Part shown: positions 1 through 7,500 of the stretch, one piece after another | Numbering within the stretch: position 1 is the first letter of the stretch | Layout: every line of letters starts with the position of its first letter | Assembly: GCA_030041535.1 (NCBI GenBank) | Contig: JASHNR010000022.1 | Coordinates: forward strand, 1-41,713 | DNA from: Nitrosopumilaceae archaeon | GTDB lineage: Archaea > Thermoproteota > Nitrososphaeria > Nitrososphaerales > Nitrosopumilaceae | Reading direction: 5' to 3' | Length of the DNA stretch: 41,713 nucleotides | Made by a program: the position numbers and the translations under genes | The notes under the pieces: model-generated | The model's input: only the letters and a program-made list of their open reading frames with translations | Databases searched by the model: none | What the model was told of the DNA's origin: nothing

Positions 1-1
1 A

Positions 2-232
2 TTATACGAACATCTTACAGGATCTATCTATTGGGTAGCTAAATATTGTGAAAAGAACGGCTTTCCTCTGCCAAACAAAGGACAACTTTTGACTATGCTT
101 GAAAGGTCTAGTGCTTTATTAGATAAAATCGATCCCAGCAACCGACGCTTAACAGCTAAAAAAACAACCGAAGACGGAACAGAATCTTCAAACAATATCT
201 TTATTAGGTACTCGTACCGTAACATACGGTAA
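2..232 (+). CDS. C-terminal part of an unknown protein (cut by window start)
   Basis: An open frame runs from the first bases to a TAA at 230-232 and encodes 76 residues with no start inside the window, so this is the end of a longer gene. The tail starts LYEHLTGSIYWVAKYCEKNG and becomes rich in Lys, Thr, Asn and Arg towards the end. I do not recognise a domain. The stop lies one base before the radA ATG at 234, so the two genes are probably co-transcribed and translationally coupled. That placement hints at a DNA-maintenance or housekeeping role, but this is inference only. Confidence 0.6.
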   Translation, partial: LYEHLTGSIYWVAKYCEKNGFPLPNKGQLLTMLERSSALLDKIDPSNRRLTAKKTTEDGTESSNNIFIRYSYRNIR

Positions 233-233
233 G

Positions 234-1232
234 ATGGATGATTTAAGATTAGAAAGTCTAGAAGGGGTAGGCCCCGTAACTTCCAAGAAGCTCAGTGATG
301 CAGGAGTCCATAACATACTGGATCTTGTTGTAAGAGGTCCAGTGGATATATCGGAAATTACCGGTATGGATATTGATGCAGCTGTAAAAATAGTAAACAA
401 GGCAAGACAACAACTAGTTGAAAACGGTCAACTTCAAAAAGAGTTTGTCAGTGCAACTGAGATCTACAAAAGAAGACAGGATATAGGCAAGATCTCTACT
501 GGAACTAATTCACTTGATACTCTGTTTGATGGAGGAATCGAAACGCAGGCAGTTACCGAAGTCTATGGCGAATTTGGTTCTGGAAAGACACAACTTTGCC
601 ACACATTATGTGTAAATGTTCAAAAACCAAAAGAAGAAGGTGGATTAGACGGAGGGGTTTTGTACATTGATACAGAAGGAACATTCAGACCCGAAAGAAT
701 CGTCTCAATTGCAAAGGCAAAAGGAATAGAGCCAGAAAAAGCACTTGACAGAATCATAGTAGCAAAAGCATACAATAGCTCTCACCAGGAACTGATAATG
801 CAAGAAGTAGGTCCTGTAGTTGAAGAAAACAAGATAAAATTGATTATAGTAGACTCTGCAGTTGGATTATTCAGGTCCGAATATCTTGGCAGAGGAACTC
901 TATCTGTAAGACAACAAAGACTAAACAAGTTCATGCATTTGCTTGCTAGAACTGCTGAAGCATATAACCTTGCAATAATTGCTACCAACCAAGTTCAAGC
1001 ATCTCCTGACACATTCTTTGGAGACCCAACAAGACCGGTTGGAGGAAATGTTGTCGGTCATGCCTCAACCTACCGTGTTTACCTAAAGAAGTCTGGCAAG
1101 AAGAGAATTGCAAGAATGGTAGACAGTCCGCATCACCCAGAACAAGAGGTTCTCTTTACTGTTACCGAGGGTGGTGTAGCAGACCCAGAAGAAGAGACAA
1201 AGAAGAAAAAGAAAGAAGATCCTGAGGAATAA
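234..1232 (+). CDS. radA: DNA repair and recombination protein RadA
   Basis: RadA is the archaeal RecA/Rad51 recombinase. It forms ATP-dependent filaments on single-stranded DNA and catalyses strand exchange. The 332-residue protein has the usual two-part layout: an N-terminal helix-hairpin-helix domain (residues 5-60, LEGVGPVTSKKL) and the ATPase core with Walker A GEFGSGKT at 112-119 and Walker B LIIVD at 203-207. The loop following TNQVQASPD matches the DNA-binding L2 region of the family. Length is normal and there is no intein. The ATG lies one base after the previous stop. The C-terminus is a Lys/Glu-rich tail, and a pyrimidine-rich stretch after the stop (1234-1254) may end transcription. 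Confidence 0.97.
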   Translation: MDDLRLESLEGVGPVTSKKLSDAGVHNILDLVVRGPVDISEITGMDIDAAVKIVNKARQQLVENGQLQKEFVSATEIYKRRQDIGKISTGTNSLDTLFDGGIETQAVTEVYGEFGSGKTQLCHTLCVNVQKPKEEGGLDGGVLYIDTEGTFRPERIVSIAKAKGIEPEKALDRIIVAKAYNSSHQELIMQEVGPVVEENKIKLIIVDSAVGLFRSEYLGRGTLSVRQQRLNKFMHLLARTAEAYNLAIIATNQVQASPDTFFGDPTRPVGGNVVGHASTYRVYLKKSGKKRIARMVDSPHHPEQEVLFTVTEGGVADPEEETKKKKKEDPEE

Positions 1233-1278
1233 ATCCTCCTTTCCTTTATTTTCTAATGAGATATTCAGACTTGAGATA

Positions 1279-2315
1279 ATGTATGGTTATAAATTCAGAC
1301 TATATCCTAATAATATCGTCGTGGCTAGATTAGGTGCTACCCTTGAAGGTTCACGTTGGTTATACAACTACCTTTTGTCAAGGAACCTACGGTCTAGAGA
1401 TGACATGCAGTTTGCACTTACAGAGCTCAAAGAAAATGAATCCTGGTTGAAACTATACCACAGTAAAATGCTCCAGATGATACCTCATCAGATAGACGGT
1501 GCTAGATGGATGGAGATAAGATTACATAAACTAATAGATGGAAAAATAAAACAAGTAACCATACCAAGAGGGTTGGTAGATGGTATGCCATAATTGCAGT
1601 AGAGACAAAACCATCTTTGCCTAAACTTATAGCTTTGAAGAAAAGTGTTGGCATCGATATTGGGATCAAGAACTATGCATATGATCCAGATGGAAAAGCT
1701 ACACCAAATCCAAAGAACTTACAGAAAATACTGAAGACATTGACAAGAACACAGAGAAAAATGTCAAGAAGAATCAAGGGTTCATGCAATTACAAAAAAG
1801 CAAAACAATGGTATAAAATCATGCATGAACGTATTACTAACAGAAGAAGGGATTTTCAGCATAAACTGTCTACATACTATGCTAGAAATTATGATGTTGT
1901 CTTCATTGAGAAACTGCGGATAACGAACATGATAAAAAATCACAATCTTGCTCAAAAAATAATGGATGCAGGTTGGGCTTCATTTAAAAATATGATTGAT
2001 TACAAATGTATGGTAATTGATGTGGAACCTCGGAACACTACAGTTGATTGTTCAAGATGTGGACATAAGGTTCCAAAGACACTTGCCATAAGAATTCATC
2101 ACTGCTACCAATGTGGTCTACTTATTGATCGCGACCACAATGCAAGCCTGAATATACTCAAAAGAGGGCTGGAGTTGTGGAACCTACCGATGGAACATCG
2201 GGAAGTTATGCCTGTGGAAATCTCAGAGATTGAAGAAACAGGAAGGAACCTATCCGAATGGATAGGTAGTTCACTACTTGCTGGCTGTAAAAAGAAAAAA
2301 GACCTGTTATCCTGA
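1279..2315 (+). pseudogene. tnpB: Decayed IS200/IS605-family TnpB (OrfB) RNA-guided nuclease
   Basis: TnpB is the RNA-guided DNA nuclease carried by IS200/IS605/IS1341 elements. The N-terminal half (1279-1593, YKFRLYPN start) ends at a stop, and the reading resumes one frame over near 1560 as TKRVGRWYAIIAVE and continues to 2315. The C-terminal half keeps a RuvC core: GIDIGIK, FIEKLRI, a zinc finger CSRCG...CYQCG, and DRDHNASLN. Two losses are visible. About 50 residues expected between the helical domain and the IDGKIKQVTI strand are missing, and a shorter gap precedes VEPRNTTVDCSRCG. With the frameshift plus deletions the gene is almost certainly dead as a full nuclease. No TnpA is present. 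It sits between radA and the rpl21e operon. Confidence 0.9.
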
Positions 2316-2337
2316 AATTAGTTCATTCCATATACCC

Positions 2338-2354
2338 CAAGCGGGGCTTGTTTT
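2338..2354 (+). terminator. Hairpin plus T-run after the tnpB remnant
   Basis: CAAGC (2338-2342) and GCTTG (2346-2350) can form a 5-bp stem with a GGG loop, followed by TTTT. It may be a transcription terminator or the subterminal palindrome of the IS right end. It lies directly before the rpl21e TATA box. Confidence 0.4.
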
Positions 2355-2359
2355 AAGAG

Positions 2360-2368
2360 TTAAATTAA
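2360..2368 (+). promoter_or_regulatory. TATA box for the rpl21e operon
   Basis: TTAAATTAA is centred about 27 bases before the rpl21e ATG at 2391. This is the spacing expected for an archaeal TATA box when transcription begins at or within a few bases of the start codon (leaderless mRNA). Position and composition are seen in the sequence; promoter function is inferred. Confidence 0.45.
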
Positions 2369-2390
2369 GGTCAACTGGAGTCTTAGCGAT

Positions 2391-2690
2391 ATGACTACTA
2401 AGAAGCCACGAGGTCACTCTCACGGATTTATGCACAAGGCACGATCCGTAATGACAAAAGATGAGGTTAGAGGAGTCTCATTCTTACTGCGAGAGTACAA
2501 GGTCGGGGACAAGGTCTTAGTGATAATAGACCCATCTCAACATAAAGCTCTACCACATCGTAGGTATCACGGAAAGGTAGGCACTGTAAAAGAAGTGGGG
2601 CGCAGGACAGTAAAATTAGCAGTCAATCTTGGTAAAAAATCAAAAACCTTAATCACTAGGTTAGACCATATCAAACCGTTTGGTGTGTAA
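2391..2690 (+). CDS. rpl21e: 50S ribosomal protein L21e
   Basis: L21e is a large-subunit ribosomal protein found in archaea and eukaryotes. The 99-residue basic product has the family's features: the N-terminal PRGHSHGFMHKARSVM segment and a KOW/SH3-like fold with YKVGDKVLVIIDPSQH, followed by PHRRYHGKVGTVKEVGRR. Length is typical. It is the first gene of a five-gene run (rpl21e, rpoF, DUF655, ksgA, HemK-like), an order conserved in many archaea. A TATA box is placed so that the transcript would have almost no leader. The stop is followed after two bases by the rpoF ATG. Confidence 0.97.
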   Translation: MTTKKPRGHSHGFMHKARSVMTKDEVRGVSFLLREYKVGDKVLVIIDPSQHKALPHRRYHGKVGTVKEVGRRTVKLAVNLGKKSKTLITRLDHIKPFGV

Positions 2691-2692
2691 AT

Positions 2693-3019
2693 ATGGAAGA
2701 AGTTAAGAAAAAACAACCTATCTCTATTCCAGAGGTTAAAGAAATTATGGAAAAGGTAGATCCTGAATCTATGGATCAAATTCAGCGATGGACATATGAT
2801 TATGTTACCAAGTTTGCAAAAATCGATTCAAAGGCCGGAAAAAAACTCAAGCAACAACTTGTCAAAGATTGCAGCATAACTGACGAAGAAGCAGTTGAGA
2901 TTGTAAACAATCTTCCAACTACTGAGGCCGAACTGAGAGCGTTTACTTTTGGCTGGAAAAAACTTATTCTAGCAGAAACGCTTGAAAAAATGCTAAAGCT
3001 CATCAAGGAGAACGCCTGA
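2693..3019 (+). CDS. rpoF: DNA-directed RNA polymerase subunit F (Rpb4-like)
   Basis: RpoF (Rpo4) pairs with RpoE (Rpo7) to form the stalk of archaeal RNA polymerase, which aids initiation and binds nascent RNA. The 108-residue helical protein has the HRDC-like Rpb4 pattern: an N-terminal PISIPEVKEIMEKV segment, then a region where ITDEEAVEIVNNLPTTEAEL is the characteristic part. Its slot between rpl21e and the DUF655 gene is the usual archaeal position and supports the call. It starts two bases after rpl21e and is certainly in the same operon. Confidence 0.93.
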   Translation: MEEVKKKQPISIPEVKEIMEKVDPESMDQIQRWTYDYVTKFAKIDSKAGKKLKQQLVKDCSITDEEAVEIVNNLPTTEAELRAFTFGWKKLILAETLEKMLKLIKENA

Positions 3020-3038
3020 TTTCAGGAGTAGAGTTTTC

Positions 3039-3599
3039 TTGGAGAGAGCTCAAACTAGAAAGTATGAAGAGTACGCATACGTATTAGATTTTGTAACTAG
3101 AGGCAAGTCCACCACCGTACGAGGAAGAGATGGAATTATTGTTACGGCATTAGGTGAGGAAAGGCTTACGATACTAGAGTTACTTGCAATGCCCAATTCT
3201 ACTTTTGAAATTGGTGAACGTGTTTACATAGGAAAGGAAGGAAGAACAAAAATTCTTTCAGTATTGGGAAGACTGGAATTTAATCAAATCTCATCTTCTG
3301 CACAAAGTGAACTAATATCTGTAGTTGAAAAGATAGTTATGCAGAACGAGCAAAGATTTGTAGATTATCTAAACAATGCCCAGCCCCTAACTCCTAGGAT
3401 ACATGCACTGGAATTGATTCCAGGTATTGGAAAAACATACATGAAGACAATGCTTGAAGAGCGAGAAAAACGAAAATTTTCTGATTTCAAGGACCTGCAA
3501 GGAAGAGTGGGACTCAAAGAGCCTGCAAAACAAGTTGCAAAGAGAATCATCGAAGAGATCACTGGTGAAACTAGGATGAATCTCTTTGTCAGGAAATAA
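3039..3599 (+). CDS. DUF655 family protein with helix-hairpin-helix
   Basis: A 186-residue member of the archaeal DUF655 family. The start contains YEEYAYVLDFVTRG, followed by an OB/KOW-like beta region (FEIGERVYIGKEGR) and a C-terminal helix-hairpin-helix (LELIPGIGKTYMKTMLEE, then VGLKEPAKQVAKRIIEE) of the type that grips nucleic acid without sequence specificity. Its invariant place beside rpoF and ksgA suggests a role in RNA or ribosome work, but the exact function is unknown. The chosen start is TTG at 3039, preceded by AGGAG at 3024-3028. The last 14 bases overlap ksgA. Confidence 0.85.
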   Translation: MERAQTRKYEEYAYVLDFVTRGKSTTVRGRDGIIVTALGEERLTILELLAMPNSTFEIGERVYIGKEGRTKILSVLGRLEFNQISSSAQSELISVVEKIVMQNEQRFVDYLNNAQPLTPRIHALELIPGIGKTYMKTMLEEREKRKFSDFKDLQGRVGLKEPAKQVAKRIIEEITGETRMNLFVRK

Positions 3600-4290
3600 A
3601 CGTCATTTACTGGGACAACATTTCCTAACATCTGATTTAATTGCAAAATCTATAGTTAATCTTGCTGCCATAAAAAAAAGTGATGTTGTACTCGAAGTGG
3701 GAACTGGTAGAGGCATCCTGATTCCTTACCTTTGTAATAAGGCAAAAAGTGTGATCTCAGTTGAAAAGGATTCTGGGCTTTACATGGATGCAAAAAGGAA
3801 ATTCTCCAATGTCCAAAATCTGATTCTAGAACACGGTGATGCCTTTGAGATGGACATGGATTTTACCGTATTTGTCTCAAATCTACCGTATTCTGAGAGC
3901 CGAAATGCCATGGAATGGCTAGTGCAAAGAACGTTTTCTCATGGAATAATAATGGTTCAAAAGGAATTTGCTCAAAAGTTACTTGCAGAAAAGGGGAAGG
4001 GCAGAAGAGCCATCTCCGTACTTGCCAGCTATTGCATGGAAATTACAAAACTCATGGATGTCAAGAAAACAAATTTTCAGCCTCAACCAAAGGTAGATTC
4101 AGTGGTATTGTACCTTGAACCAAAGCAAAGGGTATCTGAAGACATCATAATGGCAGTCAACAACCTCTTTTCCTTTAGGAGAAAGACTGTACGAAATGTT
4201 GCAAGACAATTTGGCCTGACTGTAGACTCTGATAAAAGACTGGAAGACCTATCTGATGGAGAGATAATAGATATTGCAAAAAAAATATGA
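3586..4290 (+). CDS. ksgA: 16S rRNA (adenine-N6)-dimethyltransferase KsgA/RsmA
   Basis: KsgA/Dim1 uses S-adenosylmethionine to dimethylate two adjacent adenines in the 3' terminal loop of 16S rRNA during small-subunit maturation. The 234-residue protein shows GQHF at 10-13, the SAM-binding EVGTGRG at 37-43, the acidic VEKD of motif II, and the catalytic NLPY at 99-102, with QPQPKVDSVVL downstream. It is slightly shorter than the common 260-280 residues, mainly at the C-terminal helical domain. The start is TTG at 3586, inside the end of the DUF655 gene. Its own end overlaps the next methyltransferase gene by 17 bases, so translation of the three is probably coupled. Confidence 0.95.
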   Translation: MSGNKRHLLGQHFLTSDLIAKSIVNLAAIKKSDVVLEVGTGRGILIPYLCNKAKSVISVEKDSGLYMDAKRKFSNVQNLILEHGDAFEMDMDFTVFVSNLPYSESRNAMEWLVQRTFSHGIIMVQKEFAQKLLAEKGKGRRAISVLASYCMEITKLMDVKKTNFQPQPKVDSVVLYLEPKQRVSEDIIMAVNNLFSFRRKTVRNVARQFGLTVDSDKRLEDLSDGEIIDIAKKI

Positions 4291-4804
4291 TGAATATTAC
4301 AAGCCAGCAGAAGACACACTATTTCTCGCTGATAGCATTCAAAATGAAAAAGGAAGCACTGCACTTGACATAGGAACAGGATCTGGTTTTCTTGCAAGAA
4401 TTTTATCTGGCAAATTTGAATTTGTAGTGGCTACTGATATCAATTTTCGTGCACTGAAAAAAGCACATGAAATTGTAGAAAATTGTATTTGTTGCAATGC
4501 AGCAGATACTCTCAATTGCAATTTTGATCTAGTGGTATGTAACTTACCCTATTTACCATCCAAAGAAATTGCAGACACTGCAGTAGATGGCTTGACAGAC
4601 GGTCTTGGCGTTACTACCAACATAATAAAATCAGCAAGCAAAGTGGTCAGGCGTAACGGCAAACTGGTATACCTGACATCGTCTCTTGCAAATTATCAGG
4701 AACTAGTAAGAAGAACTGAGAACCTTGGATTTTCTGTAAAAATAATTGCAAAAAAGAGTCTATTCTTTGAAGAACTGATACTTGTGGAATGTGTCAAACT
4801 CTAA
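4274..4804 (+). CDS. HemK/PrmC-like (Mtq2-type) class I methyltransferase
   Basis: This family methylates the glutamine of the GGQ motif in peptide release factors; the archaeal and eukaryotic form is Mtq2-like. The 176-residue protein has YYKPAEDTLFLAD at the start, SAM motif I DIGTGSG at 32-38, ATDIN as motif II, and a motif IV that reads NLPYLP at 90-95 instead of the usual NPPYLP. It has no N-terminal PrmC helical domain, as expected for the archaeal type. The TTG start at 4274 overlaps ksgA. The Leu in motif IV is odd because the second Pro is part of the glutamine-binding motif; substrate assignment is therefore less certain than the fold. Confidence 0.82.
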   Translation: MQKKYDEYYKPAEDTLFLADSIQNEKGSTALDIGTGSGFLARILSGKFEFVVATDINFRALKKAHEIVENCICCNAADTLNCNFDLVVCNLPYLPSKEIADTAVDGLTDGLGVTTNIIKSASKVVRRNGKLVYLTSSLANYQELVRRTENLGFSVKIIAKKSLFFEELILVECVKL

Positions 4805-4862
4805 ACTTATCTGGAAGAGAATAAGCATTACTCATAAGACATGAGTGGAGTTTATCTCTAAA

Positions 4863-5390
4863 ATGGTTGTCTTTGATTCATTGAAATTAAGGTATGCGAA
4901 GTATGGTATTGGATCAATACTTGCTTGTCTTTTCATGCTGACAGGAAGTGCATATGCAACAGATGCTCAAGTAACAATCGTTAATGGTACATCCAACAAT
5001 TGTTTGTCATATCAATCGTGTTACGAGCCTTTTGAGGTTGACATATCTCCAGGTTCTACTGTTACATGGGTGAACAATAATGCCAGAATTCATACTGCTA
5101 CTGCAGAAACTCCAAACTATGCTCAATCTGGAAAATATCGATTAAATTTTGAACCGACTGCAGACAATCTAATTGGACAGACAAATGGAAGCAATGACTA
5201 TTCGTCAGATATAATTTCCATTCCTAAGATTAGCGTAGGTCAAGAGCCAAATCCCGCATCAGAAAACTTTACACTAAGTGGAAACACCACAGTTCCAGAA
5301 TTTGGTTCTATATCTTACTTTATTCTTGTGTTGTCAATTGCTTCCGTTATAGTAATATCTACTCGTTCGCACATGAAAATTAGAATATAA
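4863..5390 (+). CDS. Exported PEFG-CTERM protein with half a cupredoxin-like domain
   Basis: A surface protein with an N-terminal signal peptide (hydrophobic GIGSILACLFMLTGSAYA) and a C-terminal sorting tail: VPEFGSI, a hydrophobic helix, and a short basic end. PEFG-CTERM tails are thaumarchaeal signals thought to be processed by an archaeosortase. The middle resembles the first half of a plastocyanin-like domain (PGSTVTWVNNN, then IHTATAETP with one candidate copper His), but the second half carrying the Cys-His-Met ligands is absent, so copper binding looks lost. Two Cys (NCLSYQSC) could form a disulphide. I chose ATG 4863; a GTG at 4845 adds six residues. Confidence 0.75.
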   Translation: MVVFDSLKLRYAKYGIGSILACLFMLTGSAYATDAQVTIVNGTSNNCLSYQSCYEPFEVDISPGSTVTWVNNNARIHTATAETPNYAQSGKYRLNFEPTADNLIGQTNGSNDYSSDIISIPKISVGQEPNPASENFTLSGNTTVPEFGSISYFILVLSIASVIVISTRSHMKIRI

Positions 5391-5391
5391 T

Positions 5392-6429
5392 TTACTTTCG
5401 TAGTTTTTGTTTTGAAATGTCTGCTATGACTTCAGCCATCTTGGAAGTGTTGGTATTTCCACCAATATCATATGTGACATACTTTCCTTCGTTGATTACC
5501 TGCTCGGTTGCAGCAAATATTGCATTTCTTATGTCTTGTTCGCCAAGATATTCAACCATCCATGCACCTGATAAAATGGCAGCCGTGGGATTGACCTTGT
5601 CCAATCCTTTGTATTTTGGTGAACTTCCATGAGCAGGCTCAAACATGGCATAAGAATCTCCTATGTTGGCAGAATAGACGTTTCCAATTGAACCTATACT
5701 TCCAGATGCACATTCTGATATGATATCCATGAAGAGGTTGGTACTTACCAAGATTGAATCATTAAACCTCTCTGGATTTTTTACCAACTGCTGGGTCATA
5801 TTATCAATATAGTATTCTTCTACCTCAATACCTGGGTTCTCCGCCTTTGCTTTTTCTACCTCGCTCCAAAAAATCCCATCTGTCTCTTTTAGAATATTCC
5901 TCTTGGTTATAGGAAAGATCTTCTTGATGTTATGCTGTTTTGCCCATGCAAAGGAAGCCCTGACAATTCTTTGGCAGCCCTTTCTGGTTGTCTTTCTTAT
6001 TGCAATAGCAGCATCGTCTGATATCTTGAATTCAATTCCTGAATAGAGGCCCTCTGTAGCTTCTCTAAAACAAACAAAATCCAATTTTTTGTTTGGAGAT
6101 AGTCTGTCGTAGGTCTTGATGGGTCTGATATTACTGTAAAGTTGAAATTTTTGGCGTATAGTAACAGCTACACTTCTTGGTGCATCGGGACGTGGAATTG
6201 TTGTGGTAGGACCCTTGTAACATGCATTGCATTCCTCAAGCAATTTCATAGTAGAATCTGGAATGTAGGTAGCACCACCCTGCTTTTCCCACTGCTCAGA
6301 GCCTGCATCACATAAGATTAGTTCAGTTTGAGTATTACAAGCTCGTAGAACACGTAACATGGCATCTACAAGCTCTGGACCGGTGCCATCTCCTTTTATG
6401 ATTGCAGCTTTCTTGCCCAAATCAGCCAA
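5392..6429 (-). CDS. Isocitrate/isopropylmalate dehydrogenase family protein
   Basis: NAD(P)-dependent beta-decarboxylating dehydrogenase, 345 residues. It has GDGTGPELV near the N-terminus, the substrate loop REATEGLYSG, the KRNILK segment and the cofactor loop FEPAHGSSPKYKG followed by NPTAAILSGAWM. The single short domain type covers NAD-isocitrate dehydrogenase, homoisocitrate dehydrogenase and LeuB. In thaumarchaea a protein of this form is usually assigned to isocitrate oxidation in the partial TCA cycle, and no leucine genes lie nearby, so isocitrate is the favoured substrate. That choice is inference. The start is a TTG at 6429, with a TATA-like ATATTTAA (complement strand) at 6445-6452 suggesting a nearly leaderless transcript. 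Confidence 0.88.
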   Translation of the reverse strand: MADLGKKAAIIKGDGTGPELVDAMLRVLRACNTQTELILCDAGSEQWEKQGGATYIPDSTMKLLEECNACYKGPTTTIPRPDAPRSVAVTIRQKFQLYSNIRPIKTYDRLSPNKKLDFVCFREATEGLYSGIEFKISDDAAIAIRKTTRKGCQRIVRASFAWAKQHNIKKIFPITKRNILKETDGIFWSEVEKAKAENPGIEVEEYYIDNMTQQLVKNPERFNDSILVSTNLFMDIISECASGSIGSIGNVYSANIGDSYAMFEPAHGSSPKYKGLDKVNPTAAILSGAWMVEYLGEQDIRNAIFAATEQVINEGKYVTYDIGGNTNTSKMAEVIADISKQKLRK

Positions 6430-6531
6430 GGTGATAGACCCAGCATATTTAACTTTAACTAGAAAATTTTGCCAAAATTAGATTAAAAGAAACCCCAAAA
6501 CTTAATCAACAATTTGTTGTGATGTAATACC

Positions 6532-7278
6532 ATGAAAATAGTTCAAATTTCAGACATTCACGTGGGGGCGCAATTTCAGGAGGATGTCTTCGACCAGGTG
6601 ATACAAGAGGTCAATGATCTCAAGCCTTCTGCTATTGTAGTAACAGGCGATCTGACTAACGAAGGTTTACTCAAAGAATACGAAAGATGCAAGGAAAAGT
6701 TTACCAAATTTGAGACAGATAAAATAATTGCAATAAGCGGCAATCATGACTATAGAAATACTGGATACCTATTGTTCAAAAAATTCTTTCCCATCGATTC
6801 CGTAAATGAATTGGATGAAAATACAATACTGGTAACTCTTGGTACCGCAAGACCTGATCGGGATGAGGGCGAGGTCGGATACAGGCAAAATCTGTGGCTT
6901 GAACGTACCATGAAAAAGTATGAAGGCAAGACAAAGATGCTTGCCATGCATCATCACTTGATTGGTGTGCCTGACACGGGAACCGACAGGGTCACTGTAA
7001 TTGATTCAGGTGACGTATTGCGTACTGCACTTGCATGCAAGATAGACTTGGTAATGTGTGGTCACAAACACAGGCCTTGGTTCTGGCATTTTGGGCACAT
7101 CTCAATTGCTAACGCTGGAACTGCAGCATCAGAAAGAGTGCGAGGTCTTTTTGAAAATACCTACAATATAATTACTGTTGAAAAAGGCAAGATCAAGGTA
7201 GACCTTAAAATTGTAGGTGGTAAGAGAATGCCGCTAAAGGACCTTGTTGAAAACTACAAGCGTTTTGGTGAAGAATAA
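6532..7278 (+). CDS. Calcineurin-like metallophosphoesterase
   Basis: A 248-residue cytosolic metallophosphoesterase with the five family blocks in order: ISDIHVG (8-12 core), VTGDLTNEG, ISGNHDYR, AMHHHLIG and CGHKHRP. These supply the Asp, His and Asn ligands of a dinuclear metal centre. The layout resembles the CpdA/Icc group of phosphodiesterases, but the substrate cannot be read from sequence. No signal peptide is present. It stands alone between the divergent dehydrogenase gene and the left end of the accessory island. Confidence 0.88.
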   Translation: MKIVQISDIHVGAQFQEDVFDQVIQEVNDLKPSAIVVTGDLTNEGLLKEYERCKEKFTKFETDKIIAISGNHDYRNTGYLLFKKFFPIDSVNELDENTILVTLGTARPDRDEGEVGYRQNLWLERTMKKYEGKTKMLAMHHHLIGVPDTGTDRVTVIDSGDVLRTALACKIDLVMCGHKHRPWFWHFGHISIANAGTAASERVRGLFENTYNIITVEKGKIKVDLKIVGGKRMPLKDLVENYKRFGEE

Positions 7279-7377
7279 CCAAATTGCCCTACCAAGATTA
7301 ATTAACAGTCTAAACTTGACAACCTGAAGCTTAAACAACCCAACGTTCTGCCCTGCTATTCACTTATTCCCCATCCT

Positions 7378-7451
7378 GTGGTCTTTTGTCAATTGGCGGA
7401 GTGTGGGAATGAGGGACGAATAACGAACAGAGTGTAAGACAGAAAGACCGC
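7378..7451. repeat. Long-spaced inverted repeat at left side of the island
   Basis: Bases 7378-7386 (GTGGTCTTT) pair with 7443-7451 (AAAGACCGC) as a 9-bp stem with one G-T pair, and the adjacent TGTC/GACA can extend it past a one-base bulge. The enclosed segment is purine-rich (GAATGAGGGACGAATAACG). It lies in the 222-base gap after the metallophosphoesterase and could be an element end, a terminator, or a structured transcript. Confidence 0.4.
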
Positions 7452-7500
7452 TTAACCATTCTAAAATTTTTGTCAACCGTAACCTATATTCAAATCAAAA

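Noticed and set aside
234-1232. Intein in RadA
   Set aside because: Motifs are continuous and length is normal; no insertion is present.
3586-4290. KsgA truncation
   Set aside because: The shorter length reflects a compact C-terminal domain; all catalytic motifs are intact and the gene order is conserved.
7279-7500. attL copy of the tRNA-Ser 3' end
   Set aside because: I searched for a duplicate of the T arm and acceptor end and found none, so tRNA-directed integration is not demonstrated.
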